Below, piece by piece: positions 5,269 through 11,020 of a DNA stretch of 13,174 nucleotides. Under the pieces are notes generated by a model. That model saw only the letters and a list, made by a program, of their open reading frames with translations. It had not been told where the DNA came from and did no database searches. The DNA comes from Baffinella frigidus (taxonomy: Eukaryota; Cryptophyceae; Cryptomonadales; Baffinellaceae). Made by a program: the position numbers and the translations under genes. Location of the stretch: assembly GCA_026770585.1 (NCBI GenBank), contig MU646785.1, forward strand, positions 322,315 to 335,488, given 5' to 3'. Every line of letters starts with the position of its first letter. The first letter of the stretch is position 1.

Positions 5269-5671
5269 CTAGAGGGGCCTAATTAAAACCAATGTGCTTT
5301 TAAAAGTGGGCATTTGTGTAGTAACTTTCGTTGATTGGTCACGTAACTCTGCATATATTGCACAGTCACGAGGTTGGAGCACCCCATCCTGGTACAAATA
5401 TTTACAACCCCACATGTAATGAGGATCCTCCAGCATTCTCGAGTGGTATGTCTGCAAATCGCCCACACAAAAACGCAACGAAAACGCAACAGTTGTTCCG
5501 GGTTTGCCCGTCTGGGTTTACCTGTAGTCCCAGCTCAGAACTTGTGATCAATAAAGCAACTCTCTCTCTCGGTTGTTTCGGAACGTGGGTTTCTGAGGGT
5601 TTGGAGCTCACGTGAGCTCCTCGGGTTGACCGGCTATTATCAAGTCGACACGCTAGGTACGCGGTACACAC
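5269..5671 (-). CDS. Two-exon gene fragment, unknown protein
   Basis: Minus strand, exons 5671-5522 and 5451-5269 with a 70-base intron (5452-5521). The intron starts CAG|GTAAAC and ends in a T-rich tract with TTTGCAG. Both exons are phase 0 at the junction and the joined frame stays open to a TAG at 5269. The frame starts after TTGACAG at 5672, itself a possible acceptor. The first exon includes RERVALLITSSELGLQ and the second TYHSRMLEDPHYMWGCKYLY and then QDGVLQPRDCAIYAELRDQ. The rich mix of aromatic, acidic and Cys residues is unlike translated repeat DNA. The last 20 codons run into foldback-derived sequence (ACTACAC motif, 5316-5346), so an insertion may have replaced the original end. 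I do not recognise the family. Confidence 0.45.
5311..5346. mobile_element. Fragment of a family A foldback
   Basis: TTTGTGTAGTAACTTTCGTT followed by GATTGGTCACGT parallels GTGTGTAGTAATTTTCATTA then AATTTGGTCACGT inside the family A copy at 5949-6139. Only one inner arm is present. It overlaps the end of the coding frame on the other strand. Confidence 0.5.
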
Positions 5672-5745
5672 CTGTCAACATTCCACCAAAATAGAGTTCG
5701 GGCTCACCAAATCACTTCGCCCAAATAGACGGAGACAGAGCGAGG
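5642..5745 (+). repeat. Dispersed repeat, copy 1 of pair with 10040-10142
   Basis: AGTCGACACGC...GCGGTACA...CTGTCAAC, later GGGCTCACCAAATCACTTCG and CCCAAATAGAC.GAGACAG, corresponds in order to 10040-10142 (AGTTGACACGC, GCGGTACAAATCTGTCAACT, CCCAAATAGACCGCGACAG). Its left part overlaps the first exon of the gene fragment above. Confidence 0.6.
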
Positions 5746-5759
5746 CTTTGGTGAATAAC

Positions 5760-5842
5760 ACGTCTTTCTCCCGAGAAGTTCTTGTTTAGTAGCACGAAAA
5801 TAAATGGACCGATATCCGAAGCCCACTGCGTCCCCTCCCACA
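5760..5842. repeat. Dispersed repeat, pair with 6455-6538
   Basis: CCGAGAA.TTCTT.....GT/GCAGCACGAAAATAAATGGACCGAT.TCCGAAGCCC occurs here and at 6475-6530. On the minus strand both are open in the same frame: ASDIGPFIFVLLNKNFS here and ASEIGPFIFVLPIKKFS at 6470-6530. Conservative changes leave a coding origin possible. However, the same AAAATAAAYGGACCG core also forms the noncoding-looking 31-bp tandem repeat at 266-363. Confidence 0.5.
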
Positions 5843-5948
5843 CAGTTTCTGCTCACATTTAGAGCGGTAACTCCCTACACAAGGGCGGCTGAAATGCTTT
5901 TATCACGAGCCCAATTCTACGAAGACAGAGCTACGGGACGGGACTCAC

Positions 5949-6139
5949 CCACACGAGGCCACCCATGCGAACGGAATAAATGTCTATTTGAAACGTGTGT
6001 AGTAATTTTCATTAAATTTGGTCACGTGTCGCACGCTCAAGCGTGCAATACGTGACCAATTGCTGACTTTTGGCGTGTTTCCTGGGCAATAATTCAATAA
6101 TTGACTTAGGAATTTGTTCGCATAGATAGCCTCGTGTGG
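5949..6139. mobile_element. Foldback element, family A copy 2, with AC duplication
   Basis: Ends CCACACGAGGCCACCCATGC and its inverse at 6113-6139 with a few mismatches. The right subterminal block is the same as in copy 1 (GCTGACTTTTGGCGTGTTTC). The central hairpin is different: TTGGTCACGTGTCGCACGC-TCAA-GCGTGCAATACGTGACCAA. AC flanks both sides (5947-5948 and 6140-6141). Removing the element and one AC gives GGGACTCACTTGAGCTC, as in the undisturbed relative at 6816-6830. The site is the GT of a minus-strand splice donor. Confidence 0.85.
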
Positions 6140-6141
6140 AC

Positions 6142-6188
6142 TTGAGCTCTTCGGGTTCCGACTGAATGTCACCCTTGAATTCGTTGAG
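6142..6188 (-). pseudogene. Copy of the YGDMFR-type exon, 3' part only
   Basis: Minus strand, reading LNEFKGDIQSEPEEL then AA before GT. The corresponding stretch of the exon at 6824-6918 is LNEFMDDMQSEPEEL. The upstream half is not recognisable, and the match begins at the codon for L. Its donor has been split by the family A insertion: CTCAA-GT, element, GT-GAGTCC. Confidence 0.6.
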
Positions 6189-6205
6189 GCAACATAATGC
6201 CAGAA

Positions 6206-6350
6206 GCTAACGCCAGCGGACCCCTTAGCATACGGTAGGAACCCCCCCCTCCTCCTACGACGTTTAAAACAAAAAGGACTTTAAAAGTCGTAGAGAGGGG
6301 GGCTCCTACCTAGGCAATCCGTAGGCTCTAAGTACCTCGCTGGCGTGAGC
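6206..6350. mobile_element. Foldback element with GCTMACGCCAGCG ends
   Basis: GCTAACGCCAGCGGACCCCT (6206) is mirrored by AGTACCTCGCTGGCGTGAGC (ending 6350). The inner arms GGTAGGAACCCCCCC..CCTACGACGTTTAAA and TTTAAAAGTCGTAGAGAGG..CTCCTACC form a second stem around 6234-6310. No duplication or ORF was seen. Confidence 0.75.
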
Positions 6351-6379
6351 TTTTTGCATGAAACACACACGCAAGCACG

Positions 6380-6570
6380 TGTTCTGGAACGCAGCGTTCC
6401 CACAAAAAGGCTTCTTCTAAAGTGAAAATCCGGTGGAGATGTCCGTCAATTTCGTGAATAAAATGTCTTTGTACCGAGAACTTCTTAATTGGCAGCACGA
6501 AAATAAATGGACCGATCTCCGAAGCCCTCTGTGTGGCAAGCTGCTGGCCGCTTGAGCCCGGGCTCACCAA
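6380..6570 (-). CDS. Open minus-strand stretch, uncertain exon
   Basis: Open for about 80 codons (down to 6328). It includes RASEIGPFIFVLPIKKFSVQ, then RHFIHEIDGHLHRIF and TLEEAFLWERCVPEHVLA, a plausible globular composition. CTTGCCACACAG at about 6532 could be an acceptor. The first part is shared with 5760-5842 and the last part runs into a foldback element, so it may be read-through of repeats. No family recognised. Confidence 0.25.
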
Positions 6571-6608
6571 CTCGCTTCGCCCAAATAGACTGAGGGTGTG
6601 GGACTCAC

Positions 6609-6669
6609 TTGAGATTCTCGGGTTGACCGACTATTATCAGAGGACGGTCAAGCAGAACCACGTGTTTTT
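6609..6669 (-). CDS. Short exon ending in P-E-N-L, unknown protein
   Basis: Minus strand between AAGGCCAG (acceptor) and CTCAA|GTGAGT (strong donor). It reads KHVVLLDRPLIIVGQPENL in the only open frame, with two leftover bases at each end. Two hydrophobic runs (VVLL, LIIV) suggest beta strands. The end of the exon and its donor resemble the exon at 6824 (SEPEEL|AA|GTGAGT), and a weaker copy (LIIAGQPEEL before GTGAGC) sits at 5612-5641 inside the other reading frame of the 5269-5671 fragment. So several exons in this stretch share one 3' boundary module. Confidence 0.45.
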
Positions 6670-6693
6670 CTGGCCTTAAAAACAGGGCCATTT

Positions 6694-6737
6694 CAGGGCC
6701 AGAATTCTCGTCGTCCCTGCCGAGAATTCTGGCCCTG
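6694..6737. repeat. Perfect 17-bp palindrome
   Basis: CAGGGCCAGAATTCTCG, ten bases, then CGAGAATTCTGGCCCTG. It lies between the exons at 6609 and 6824, in the predicted intron. Probably the core of a small foldback. Confidence 0.8.
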
Positions 6738-6823
6738 GGCGTAGAAGGTCTCAAAAGCGCGACGATTGGTCACGGAAAATCGAAGCCCACTGTGTGGACT
6801 GTGTGGGAAGGTGCGGGACTCAC

Positions 6824-6918
6824 TTAAGCTCCTCGGGTTCCGACTGCATATCGTCCATGAACTCGTTGAGGTACTGATACCGCCCACGGAACATGTCGCC
6901 GTACGCAGTCGCAGCCGT
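6824..6918 (-). CDS. YGDMFR-type exon, copy 1, unknown protein
   Basis: Minus strand: acceptor CCCTAG|ACGG, donor GAGCTTAA|GTGAGT (consensus). Exactly 31 codons plus two bases: TAATAYGDMFRGRYQYLNEF then MDDMQSEPEEL. Copy 2 at 6945-7070 keeps the first 25 residues with one change (G12 to W), and most nucleotide differences fall at third codon positions, for example TAC/TAC, GGC/GGA, CAG/CAA. This suggests selection on the protein. A third copy lies at 6142. The pyrimidine tract is the CCCTAACCCC(A)n stretch of 6921-6955. I do not recognise the family. Confidence 0.6.
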
Positions 6919-6920
6919 CT

Positions 6921-6955
6921 AGGGTTTTTTTTTTGGGGGGGGGGTTAGGGTTTGA
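6921..6955 (+). repeat. Short telomere-like tract with T and G runs
   Basis: AGGGT(9)G(10)TTAGGGTTTGA: homopolymer runs of T and G flanked by TTAGGG. On the minus strand it supplies both the acceptor of the exon at 6918 and the TAA stop of the exon at 6945. Confidence 0.75.
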
Positions 6956-7070
6956 TAGTAATGTGTTCCTCGATTTCCTGGTCAAAATCTGAGGGCTGCA
7001 TGTCGTCCATGAACTCGTTGAGGTATTGATACCGCCACCGGAACATGTCTCCGTACGCTGTCGCCGCCGT
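6945..7070 (-). CDS. YGDMFR-type exon, copy 2, with own stop
   Basis: Minus strand: acceptor ACCATAG|ACGG. It reads TAATAYGDMFRWRYQYLNEF, MDDMQ, then a different tail PSDFDQEIEEHITIKP and TAA at 6947-6945, the stop being part of a CCCTAAC heptamer. No GT donor lies between the homologous part and the stop, so it could be a terminal exon where copy 1 is internal. The tail is acidic. Alternative 3' exons from one duplicated module is an attractive reading, but a dead copy is also possible. Confidence 0.55.
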   Translation of the reverse strand, partial: TAATAYGDMFRWRYQYLNEFMDDMQPSDFDQEIEEHITIKP

Positions 7071-7072
7071 CT

Positions 7073-7392
7073 ATGGTTTGGGGTTGGGGGTTTGGGGTTT
7101 GGGGTTTAGGGTTTAGGGTTTGGGGTTTGGGGTTTGGGGTTAGGGTCTGGGATGTTGGGGTTTAGGGTTTGGGGTTTAGGGTGTATGGTTTAGGGTTCAT
7201 GGTTTAGGTTTTGGGTTTTGGGTTTTAGGGTCTGGGGTTTGGGGTTAGGGTTTTGGGGTTTGAGGTTGAGGGTTTAGGGTGCAGGGTGTAGGGTTTAGGG
7301 TTCAGGTCGTAGGGTTTAGGGTTTAGGGTTCAGGGTGTAGGGTTTAGGGTTTAGGGTTTAGTGTGTAGGGTTAAGTGTGCATGGTTTAGGGT
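7073..7392 (+). repeat. Longest telomere-like array, about 320 bp
   Basis: Some 45 degenerate heptamers (TTTAGGG, TTTGGGG, TTTTGGG, TGTAGGG, TTCAGGG). G-rich on plus, so C-rich upstream of the minus-strand acceptor at 7071. No ORF. Confidence 0.92.
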
Positions 7393-7855
7393 CACCGCCA
7401 TCTCGCGAGGATGGTGACCGCGCCAGAGTCTTGGAAGGGGTCGTCAAAAGTCAATTCCCTCTCAAGGCAGTGGTTTTCAAAAGTCAAAACCCGTGTCCTG
7501 ACACGGTTTAAAAAATCCAACCCCCACGAACACTCAGGAGTGGGACGCACTCAACTTTGAGTGTTTCAACTCAGGCTCGATAAGGCTCATAGACTCACTC
7601 AACTTAAGGCTCCAGAGTACTAAAGAAAAGAAGAAGACACGTGTCTCCTTCTTTTGCACCTCCACGCGAGGACTACGTCCAGCACCTTACCACTTCAGAC
7701 GTGATGATGGTCAATCAAAAGTCAACTCAAGGGTAAGTTCCAGGATATTCTTGGAAGTTGGCAAAAGTTGACGGTGCGGCAGGGGAGTTTACTTTTGCGA
7801 TTGACTCTTCTCAGGTCTAGCGTAGGATCCTAGGTCCTCTCCCAGTCTATTCGGG
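7393..7855. other. No gene seen; hairpins and AAAAGTCAA boxes
   Basis: Hairpins at 7391-7418 (GTCACC..CCATC / GGATGGTGAC), 7488-7508 (around CCGTGTC/GACACGG) and 7626-7655 (AAAAGAAGAAGACAC mirrored with two mismatches). CAAAAGTCAA occurs at 7445, 7478 and 7717, and GCAAAAGTTGAC at 7760. No open frame with convincing ends. The boxes contain TTGAC, but I would not call them regulatory sites on that basis. Confidence 0.5.
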
Positions 7856-8248
7856 CGCAACAATTTGGTGAGCCCAGGCTCTTTTCCGCGCCAGAGTTAA
7901 AGAATTCCATGTCAAGAATGGCCCGAGTGAGGAAGAGCTAGGCACCGCGCGAGAGCCGGGTGCGGGTGATCCACAGCGCGGTGCCGCCAGCGGCACCGGC
8001 GTGCACGCCGCGGGAGAATCGTGCATCTTGCAAGATGGTGAACAGGACAGAGGCACCAGCTTGCAAGCCATGCCCCTGGAGACAGACTATCAAGGAGGCG
8101 CTGCGGCCGCGCAGGGCCACGGGTGCTAATGGCAGGCCTGACGCCATCAAGACGGGATGATCCCGGGCGATTGCACTAACATCCAGCACGATGGCACGGC
8201 ACGGACCAGGAGCTTATGATGATCCAGCAAGATACCTTACACCCCTCC
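7856..8248. other. GC-rich stretch without a confident gene
   Basis: Open for 60-80 codons in several overlapping frames on both strands, which is typical of GC-rich DNA. TTTGGTGAGCCCAGGCTC at 7863 belongs to a phrase also found at 10108 and, inverted, near 5702-5717 and 6556-6573. A TGG start of this kind could be a primer-binding site of a retroelement, but I see no matching LTR pair or polymerase frame, so I leave it unnamed. Confidence 0.35.
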
Positions 8249-8527
8249 CTGAAAAAACACACGGTAGGGGTGGACAAGGCGTCTGCGACTCCCCCCTCCG
8301 AAATTCAGCTCCGGTGGCGATGCGTACCTTGATGCCCCCCTCCCCCCGATGCTCCGGGCGCATCCTCTTCTGAAACTCTTCGATCTCCTTCAAGTAGTCC
8401 TCCTTCTCTTTGATCCCCTTTGGCGTACCCGTATCCAGCGGGTGGTCCATCTTCGACCGCTCCATCTTCGAGAACCAGGTGCCCCGCAGAGTTCCGCCGC
8501 GTCGAGGCCGCACGCCGTCTCTGCAAT
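8249..8527 (-). CDS. 200-bp exon (8328-8527) and following 79-bp intron
   Basis: Minus strand. GCTCTCTCTCTCTCTCTGCGGGCAG is a strong acceptor (AG at 8528-8529) and GGCATCAAG|GTACGC a good donor. The exon reads DCRDGVRPRRGGTLRGTWFS, KMERSKMDHPLDTGTPKG, IKEKEDYLKEIEEFQKRM and RPEHRGEGGIK. The KEKEDYLKEIEEFQKRM part should be a charged amphipathic helix, possibly coiled coil. The intron would be 8249-8327, ending GTGTGTTTTTTCAG; in the next exon the frame stops after three codons (GGV*), so this may be close to the C-terminus. If not spliced, the frame stays open to 8214. Family not recognised; this is one of the best single exons here. Confidence 0.5.
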
Positions 8528-8616
8528 CTGCCCGCAGAGAGAGAGAGAGAGCAGCCCAATGCCCAAGATGACCGCCCGGCCCGGTGCTGAGAAAACGAGA
8601 TGCGTCTAGGAAATTT

Positions 8617-8769
8617 GGCCCCCCCCCATGAATTCTCAAGCGTGAATTTCAACTGTATCTGAAATTGAGAATTCGGGGGGGGCGAATTTTGAAGCCATCC
8701 AGGACTGAACGCTTACGTACAAGCGTTCAGTCCTCGATGGCTTCGAAATTCAGTTGAGAAGGGGGGGCG
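8617..8769. mobile_element. Composite double foldback
   Basis: Two hairpins side by side. The first (8619-8683) has C8-9 and GAATTCTCAA against TTGAGAATTC and G8. The second (8683-8752) has GAATTTTGAAGCCATC.AGGACTGAACGCTT against AAGCGTTCAGTCCTCGATGGCTTCGAAATTC. The outermost right end TCAGTTGAGAAGGGGGGG also pairs with the left end, so three arms share one sequence. It looks like one foldback inserted into, or recombined with, a relative. It lies in the predicted intron upstream of the exon at 8527. Confidence 0.75.
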
Positions 8770-9049
8770 GATGCACTAAAGCCAGGGAGGTTGTCTCCCG
8801 CACCTCTCACCCCAGCAGCCGGTTCACTTCGTCCGACCCAGGGTATTTCTGCCGCTGCAACAATGCTCCCGACGTCCCCACCCACTCCTTCCCATTGTCC
8901 TCTCTGGAGGAAGCGCGCAAGGGGGCTGTTGGGGTGGGTCGCTTCGCCCAGTCTCACATCATACCACCACCCCGATGCTGTGAGCATTTCTCCTCCGCAC
9001 ATCCAACCCAACCTCTCTGACGCGCCACCTCTCTCCCCCCAGGTCAGCC

Positions 9050-9529
9050 ATGGGGGATGCTGTGGAAGCCGGATGGGGGGAAAGAAGTGGGGCTGGCGCG
9101 GTTGGGGGGGCTGCTGGAACCTCGCCGAAGAAAGGGGCGGCAGCAGGAACCTCGCCAAAGAAAGGGGCGGCAGCAGGAACCTCGCCAAAGGGAGGGGCGG
9201 CAGTTGGAATTTCGCCGAGGGGAGGGGCGGGAGCAGGAATTTCTCCGAGGGGAGGGGCTGGAGCAGGACCCTCGCCTAGGGGAGGAGCCGGAGCAGGAAT
9301 TTCCCCGAGGGGAGGGGTGGCAGGAGGAATTTGGGCGGCAGCAGGAATATCCCCGAGGGGAGGGGCGGCAGGAGGAATTTCCCCTCGGAGGGCTGACGGC
9401 ATGAACATGCCTTTTTCTGGGACGCCGCCGCCCGTGTCGCCGGGGCGGAGCATCCTCCCCATGTCGGACGTCACGCGCGACAAGACCCAGCGCCTGCTCC
9501 CGGTACTGCTTGCGACTGTTCTCAGTTGA
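9050..9529 (+). CDS. Ala/Gly/Pro/Ser repeat protein, candidate ORF
   Basis: ATG in a good context (GTCAGCCATGG), just after a pyrimidine-rich stretch ending CCCCCCAG that could be a 3' splice site in the 5' leader. 159 codons. The core is ten-residue repeats of the type GAAAGTSPKK / GAGAGISPRG. The non-repeat C-terminus includes MPFSGTPPPVSPGRS and MSDVTRDKTQRLLPVLLATV. The composition predicts a disordered, basic or proline-rich linker. Because the 30-bp unit is free of stops in all frames, the minus strand is also open (8959-9483, with A-P-P-L-G-E-I-P-A-A repeats), and so is a third frame. I prefer plus because of the start context and the protein-like tail. Repeats alone could explain the ORF. 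Confidence 0.35.
   Translation: MGDAVEAGWGERSGAGAVGGAAGTSPKKGAAAGTSPKKGAAAGTSPKGGAAVGISPRGGAGAGISPRGGAGAGPSPRGGAGAGISPRGGVAGGIWAAAGISPRGGAAGGISPRRADGMNMPFSGTPPPVSPGRSILPMSDVTRDKTQRLLPVLLATVLS
9114..9378 (+). repeat. 30-bp minisatellite, about nine units
   Basis: Units begin at 9121, 9151, 9181, 9211, 9241, 9271 and 9301 in perfect 30-base register, then an 18-base partial unit at 9331 and another full unit at 9349. Core: YTCGCCRARGRRAGGGGCGG followed by CAGCAGGAAY. All length changes are multiples of three, which keeps every frame open. Units 1-2 are nearly identical and later ones diverge. Confidence 0.93.
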
Positions 9530-9628
9530 CGGGGTTGTACTGTACACCCAGCATGTCAACCTGCGAATGTTCGGTCTACTTGAGTGAGGCTGTCGGACGC
9601 CTGCTCCCGGCACTCTTGCGAATTTCAT

Positions 9629-9724
9629 AGGCTAACGGCCTGGAAATGGGGTAGTTAGGCCTACGGCATGGCCTAGGACCTCCTGCCGTAGGCCGAGGGA
9701 TCCTAGGACCAAAAAGTCTCTGAC
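9629..9724 (-). mobile_element. Half of a family D foldback
   Basis: AGGCTAACGGCCTGGAAATG, GGGTAGTTAGGCCTACGGCA, then CCTAGGACCTCCTGCCGTAG, GCCGAGGGATCCTAGGACCA and AAAAGTCT match one arm and the whole centre of the element at 3853-4018, read in reverse. The second arm is missing except perhaps for the final GACGGCCTT. Loss of one arm of a long palindrome is a common deletion outcome. Confidence 0.75.
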
Positions 9725-9771
9725 GGCCTTCAGTACAAATCAAGTGGATTGAAGGAGGCGATTTGCTCCAA

Positions 9772-10026
9772 CTCTGAGGGCTGGTGGTTTGCAGAAAACG
9801 CGGCGCGAGATGCAGCAGAACCTCAGAAGTGAACCAAATCGCGATATGCAGAGTTGTGGGCAATCCCCCTGGGTGGTAAATCCTGAGCATTTACCACCCA
9901 GGGGAAATCAACTTTTGCGATGGTTCGATTTGCTCCAACTCTGAGGGCTGGTGGATGCAGCACCTCGTTGGTTCACTTCTGAGGGCTGGTGGATGCAGCC
10001 CCTCTGAGGGCTGGTGGATGCAGCAC
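9772..10026 (+). repeat. CTCTGAGGGCTGGTGGATGCAG repeats
   Basis: Copies at 9772 (variant), 9939, 9977 and 10002, the last two 25 bases apart. CGATTTGCTCCAACTCTGAG precedes the first two (9759 and 9926). The inverse of TTGGTTCACTTCTGAGG (9969) occurs at 9821-9837. The foldback at 9838-9931 sits between copies one and two. Confidence 0.75.
9838..9931. mobile_element. Foldback with CCCCTGGGTGGTAAAT core
   Basis: Perfect 16-base core arms CCCCTGGGTGGTAAAT/ATTTACCACCCAGGGG (9866-9904) around CCTGAGC. Weaker outer arms run to AAATCG at 9838 and CGATTT at 9931 with small indels. No ORF. Confidence 0.7.
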
Positions 10027-10039
10027 CTTGGACGATTCG

Positions 10040-10142
10040 AAAGTTGACACGCGGGATGTGCGGTACAAATCTGTCAACTTTGGAGCGGGAATGAGCCTGG
10101 CGAGACAGATTGGTGAGCCCAAATAGACCGCGACAGCGCTAC
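10040..10142 (+). repeat. Dispersed repeat, copy 2 of pair with 5642-5745
   Basis: Contains AGTTGACACGC, GCGGTACAAATCTGTCAACT, TTGGTGAGCCC and CAAATAGACCGCGACAG in the same order as the other copy. Length is similar and the two are diverged by small indels. Region 10143-10470 shows nothing further that I can name; both strands are open for about 100 codons there, with no recognisable protein. Confidence 0.6.
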
Positions 10143-10473
10143 GGGTTGATCGTGGGTGGCGGGGGTCCCCGCGCCCCATTCCAGGGCAACGAGCGCAGTT
10201 GACTGAACAGGGCAGTGTTCCACCAACCCTCACAACCTTAGCAAATCGTCGAATTTGAGGTCACGTATTTCCCTTGGAGGCCGCCGGATTCCGGCGTCCG
10301 TGGAGCCATTTTGCCTTGAATTCGAAAATCGAAAGTCATTGATTTGCTCGGCCCGTGAAGGTTGGTGGTTTGTACCGGGGTAGGGACGCGACCGGGCAGG
10401 GTTTGTACCAAGACTTGGGAAGGTCGAATAAAACGCCGCATGACCAACAGGGTCTGGTCCATCAAGAAGAAGA

Positions 10474-10577
10474 AATCTCGGTAAGTTGGAAGTTCGCCTT
10501 GGCCAAGTCCTACCACATTGGCTCTAGAGCCAATCTGGTAGGACTTGGCCAGCGCGAACTTCCAACTTACCAAGATT
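10474..10577. mobile_element. 104-bp palindrome with AAGTTGGAAGTTCGC arms
   Basis: Arms of 52 bases meet at a perfect ATTGGCTCTAGAGCCAAT centre with no loop. They differ at about six positions. Left arm: GGTAAGTTGGAAGTTCGCCT, TGGCCAAGTCCTACCAC. A single copy of this arm, TTGGAAGTTCGCCGTGGCCA then AGTCCACATTGGCTCC, lies at 10661-10696, so the arm also occurs alone. ORFs on both strands here are mirror readings of the arms. Confidence 0.8.
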
Positions 10578-10660
10578 CCAACTTGAAAAAAGTTTTGAAC
10601 GCGAAAAAGCGCACCGGTTCGAAATTACCTGGTACAAATGGAACTTGTGAGTTCGCAGCT

Positions 10661-10696
10661 TGGAAGTTCGCCGTGGCCAAGTCCACATTGGCTCCA
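10661..10696 (+). repeat. Solo arm of the 10474 palindrome
   Basis: A direct copy of the left arm with one substitution and a 5-base deletion, 170 bases downstream. Confidence 0.7.
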
Positions 10697-10785
10697 CCAG
10701 GACACGCGCCAATCAGTCACCTACAAAAAAATGGACGTGGAAAGGACGAGGAGTTGCGTGTCACTTGGGACCGCACACTCATTTA

Positions 10786-10835
10786 GTACCACGAAATTAA
10801 ACGTTGCGTTCCGAACCTCCCAGCAATGACCTGGC
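10786..10835 (+). repeat. Dispersed repeat, inverted relative of 3050-3100
   Basis: TAGTACCACGAAATTAAACG TTGCG...GCAATGACCTGGCGTGG matches, on the opposite strand, TCGTACCACGAAATGAAACG TTGCG...GCACTAATGGCCTGGCGTGG within the hydrolase-like exon. It also shares the STACCRCGAAAWTAAACG start with the 31-bp repeat at 266-363. Confidence 0.65.
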
Positions 10836-10920
10836 GTGGAGTGTTTGCGCTGAGACGCGAGATGCGACCCGCAGGTGATGTATCGCGAAGGAGGGGTTCA
10901 ACAGATTCGGCGGGCGCCCA

Positions 10921-10998
10921 GTGAACACTCTATAACTGGAGGTACGGTGAACCCTCTATAACTGAAGGTCGTTTTGTGAACTCTCTATGACTGAAGGT
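10921..10998 (+). repeat. Tandem GTGAACnCTCTATAACTGAAGGT, three copies
   Basis: Copies begin at 10921, 10947 and 10976, spaced 26 and 29 bases. The match is about 20 bases (GTGAACYCTCTATRACTGRA then GGT), followed by variable GC-rich spacers. Possible protein-binding array or short minisatellite; no gene evidence. Confidence 0.8.
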
Positions 10999-11020
10999 GC
11001 GCGTCCTCGTTTTTATTGTT

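Noticed and set aside
7938-8189. 83-codon minus ORF and its overlapping plus ORFs
   Set aside because: Several frames on both strands are open together in GC-rich DNA; no motif or splice signal favours one.
10238-10786. ORFs of 111 and 143 codons on opposite strands
   Set aside because: Both contain the same peptide (SWKFALAKSY.IGSRAN) because they read the two arms of the palindrome at 10474-10577; the remaining parts show no recognisable protein and no splice or start evidence.
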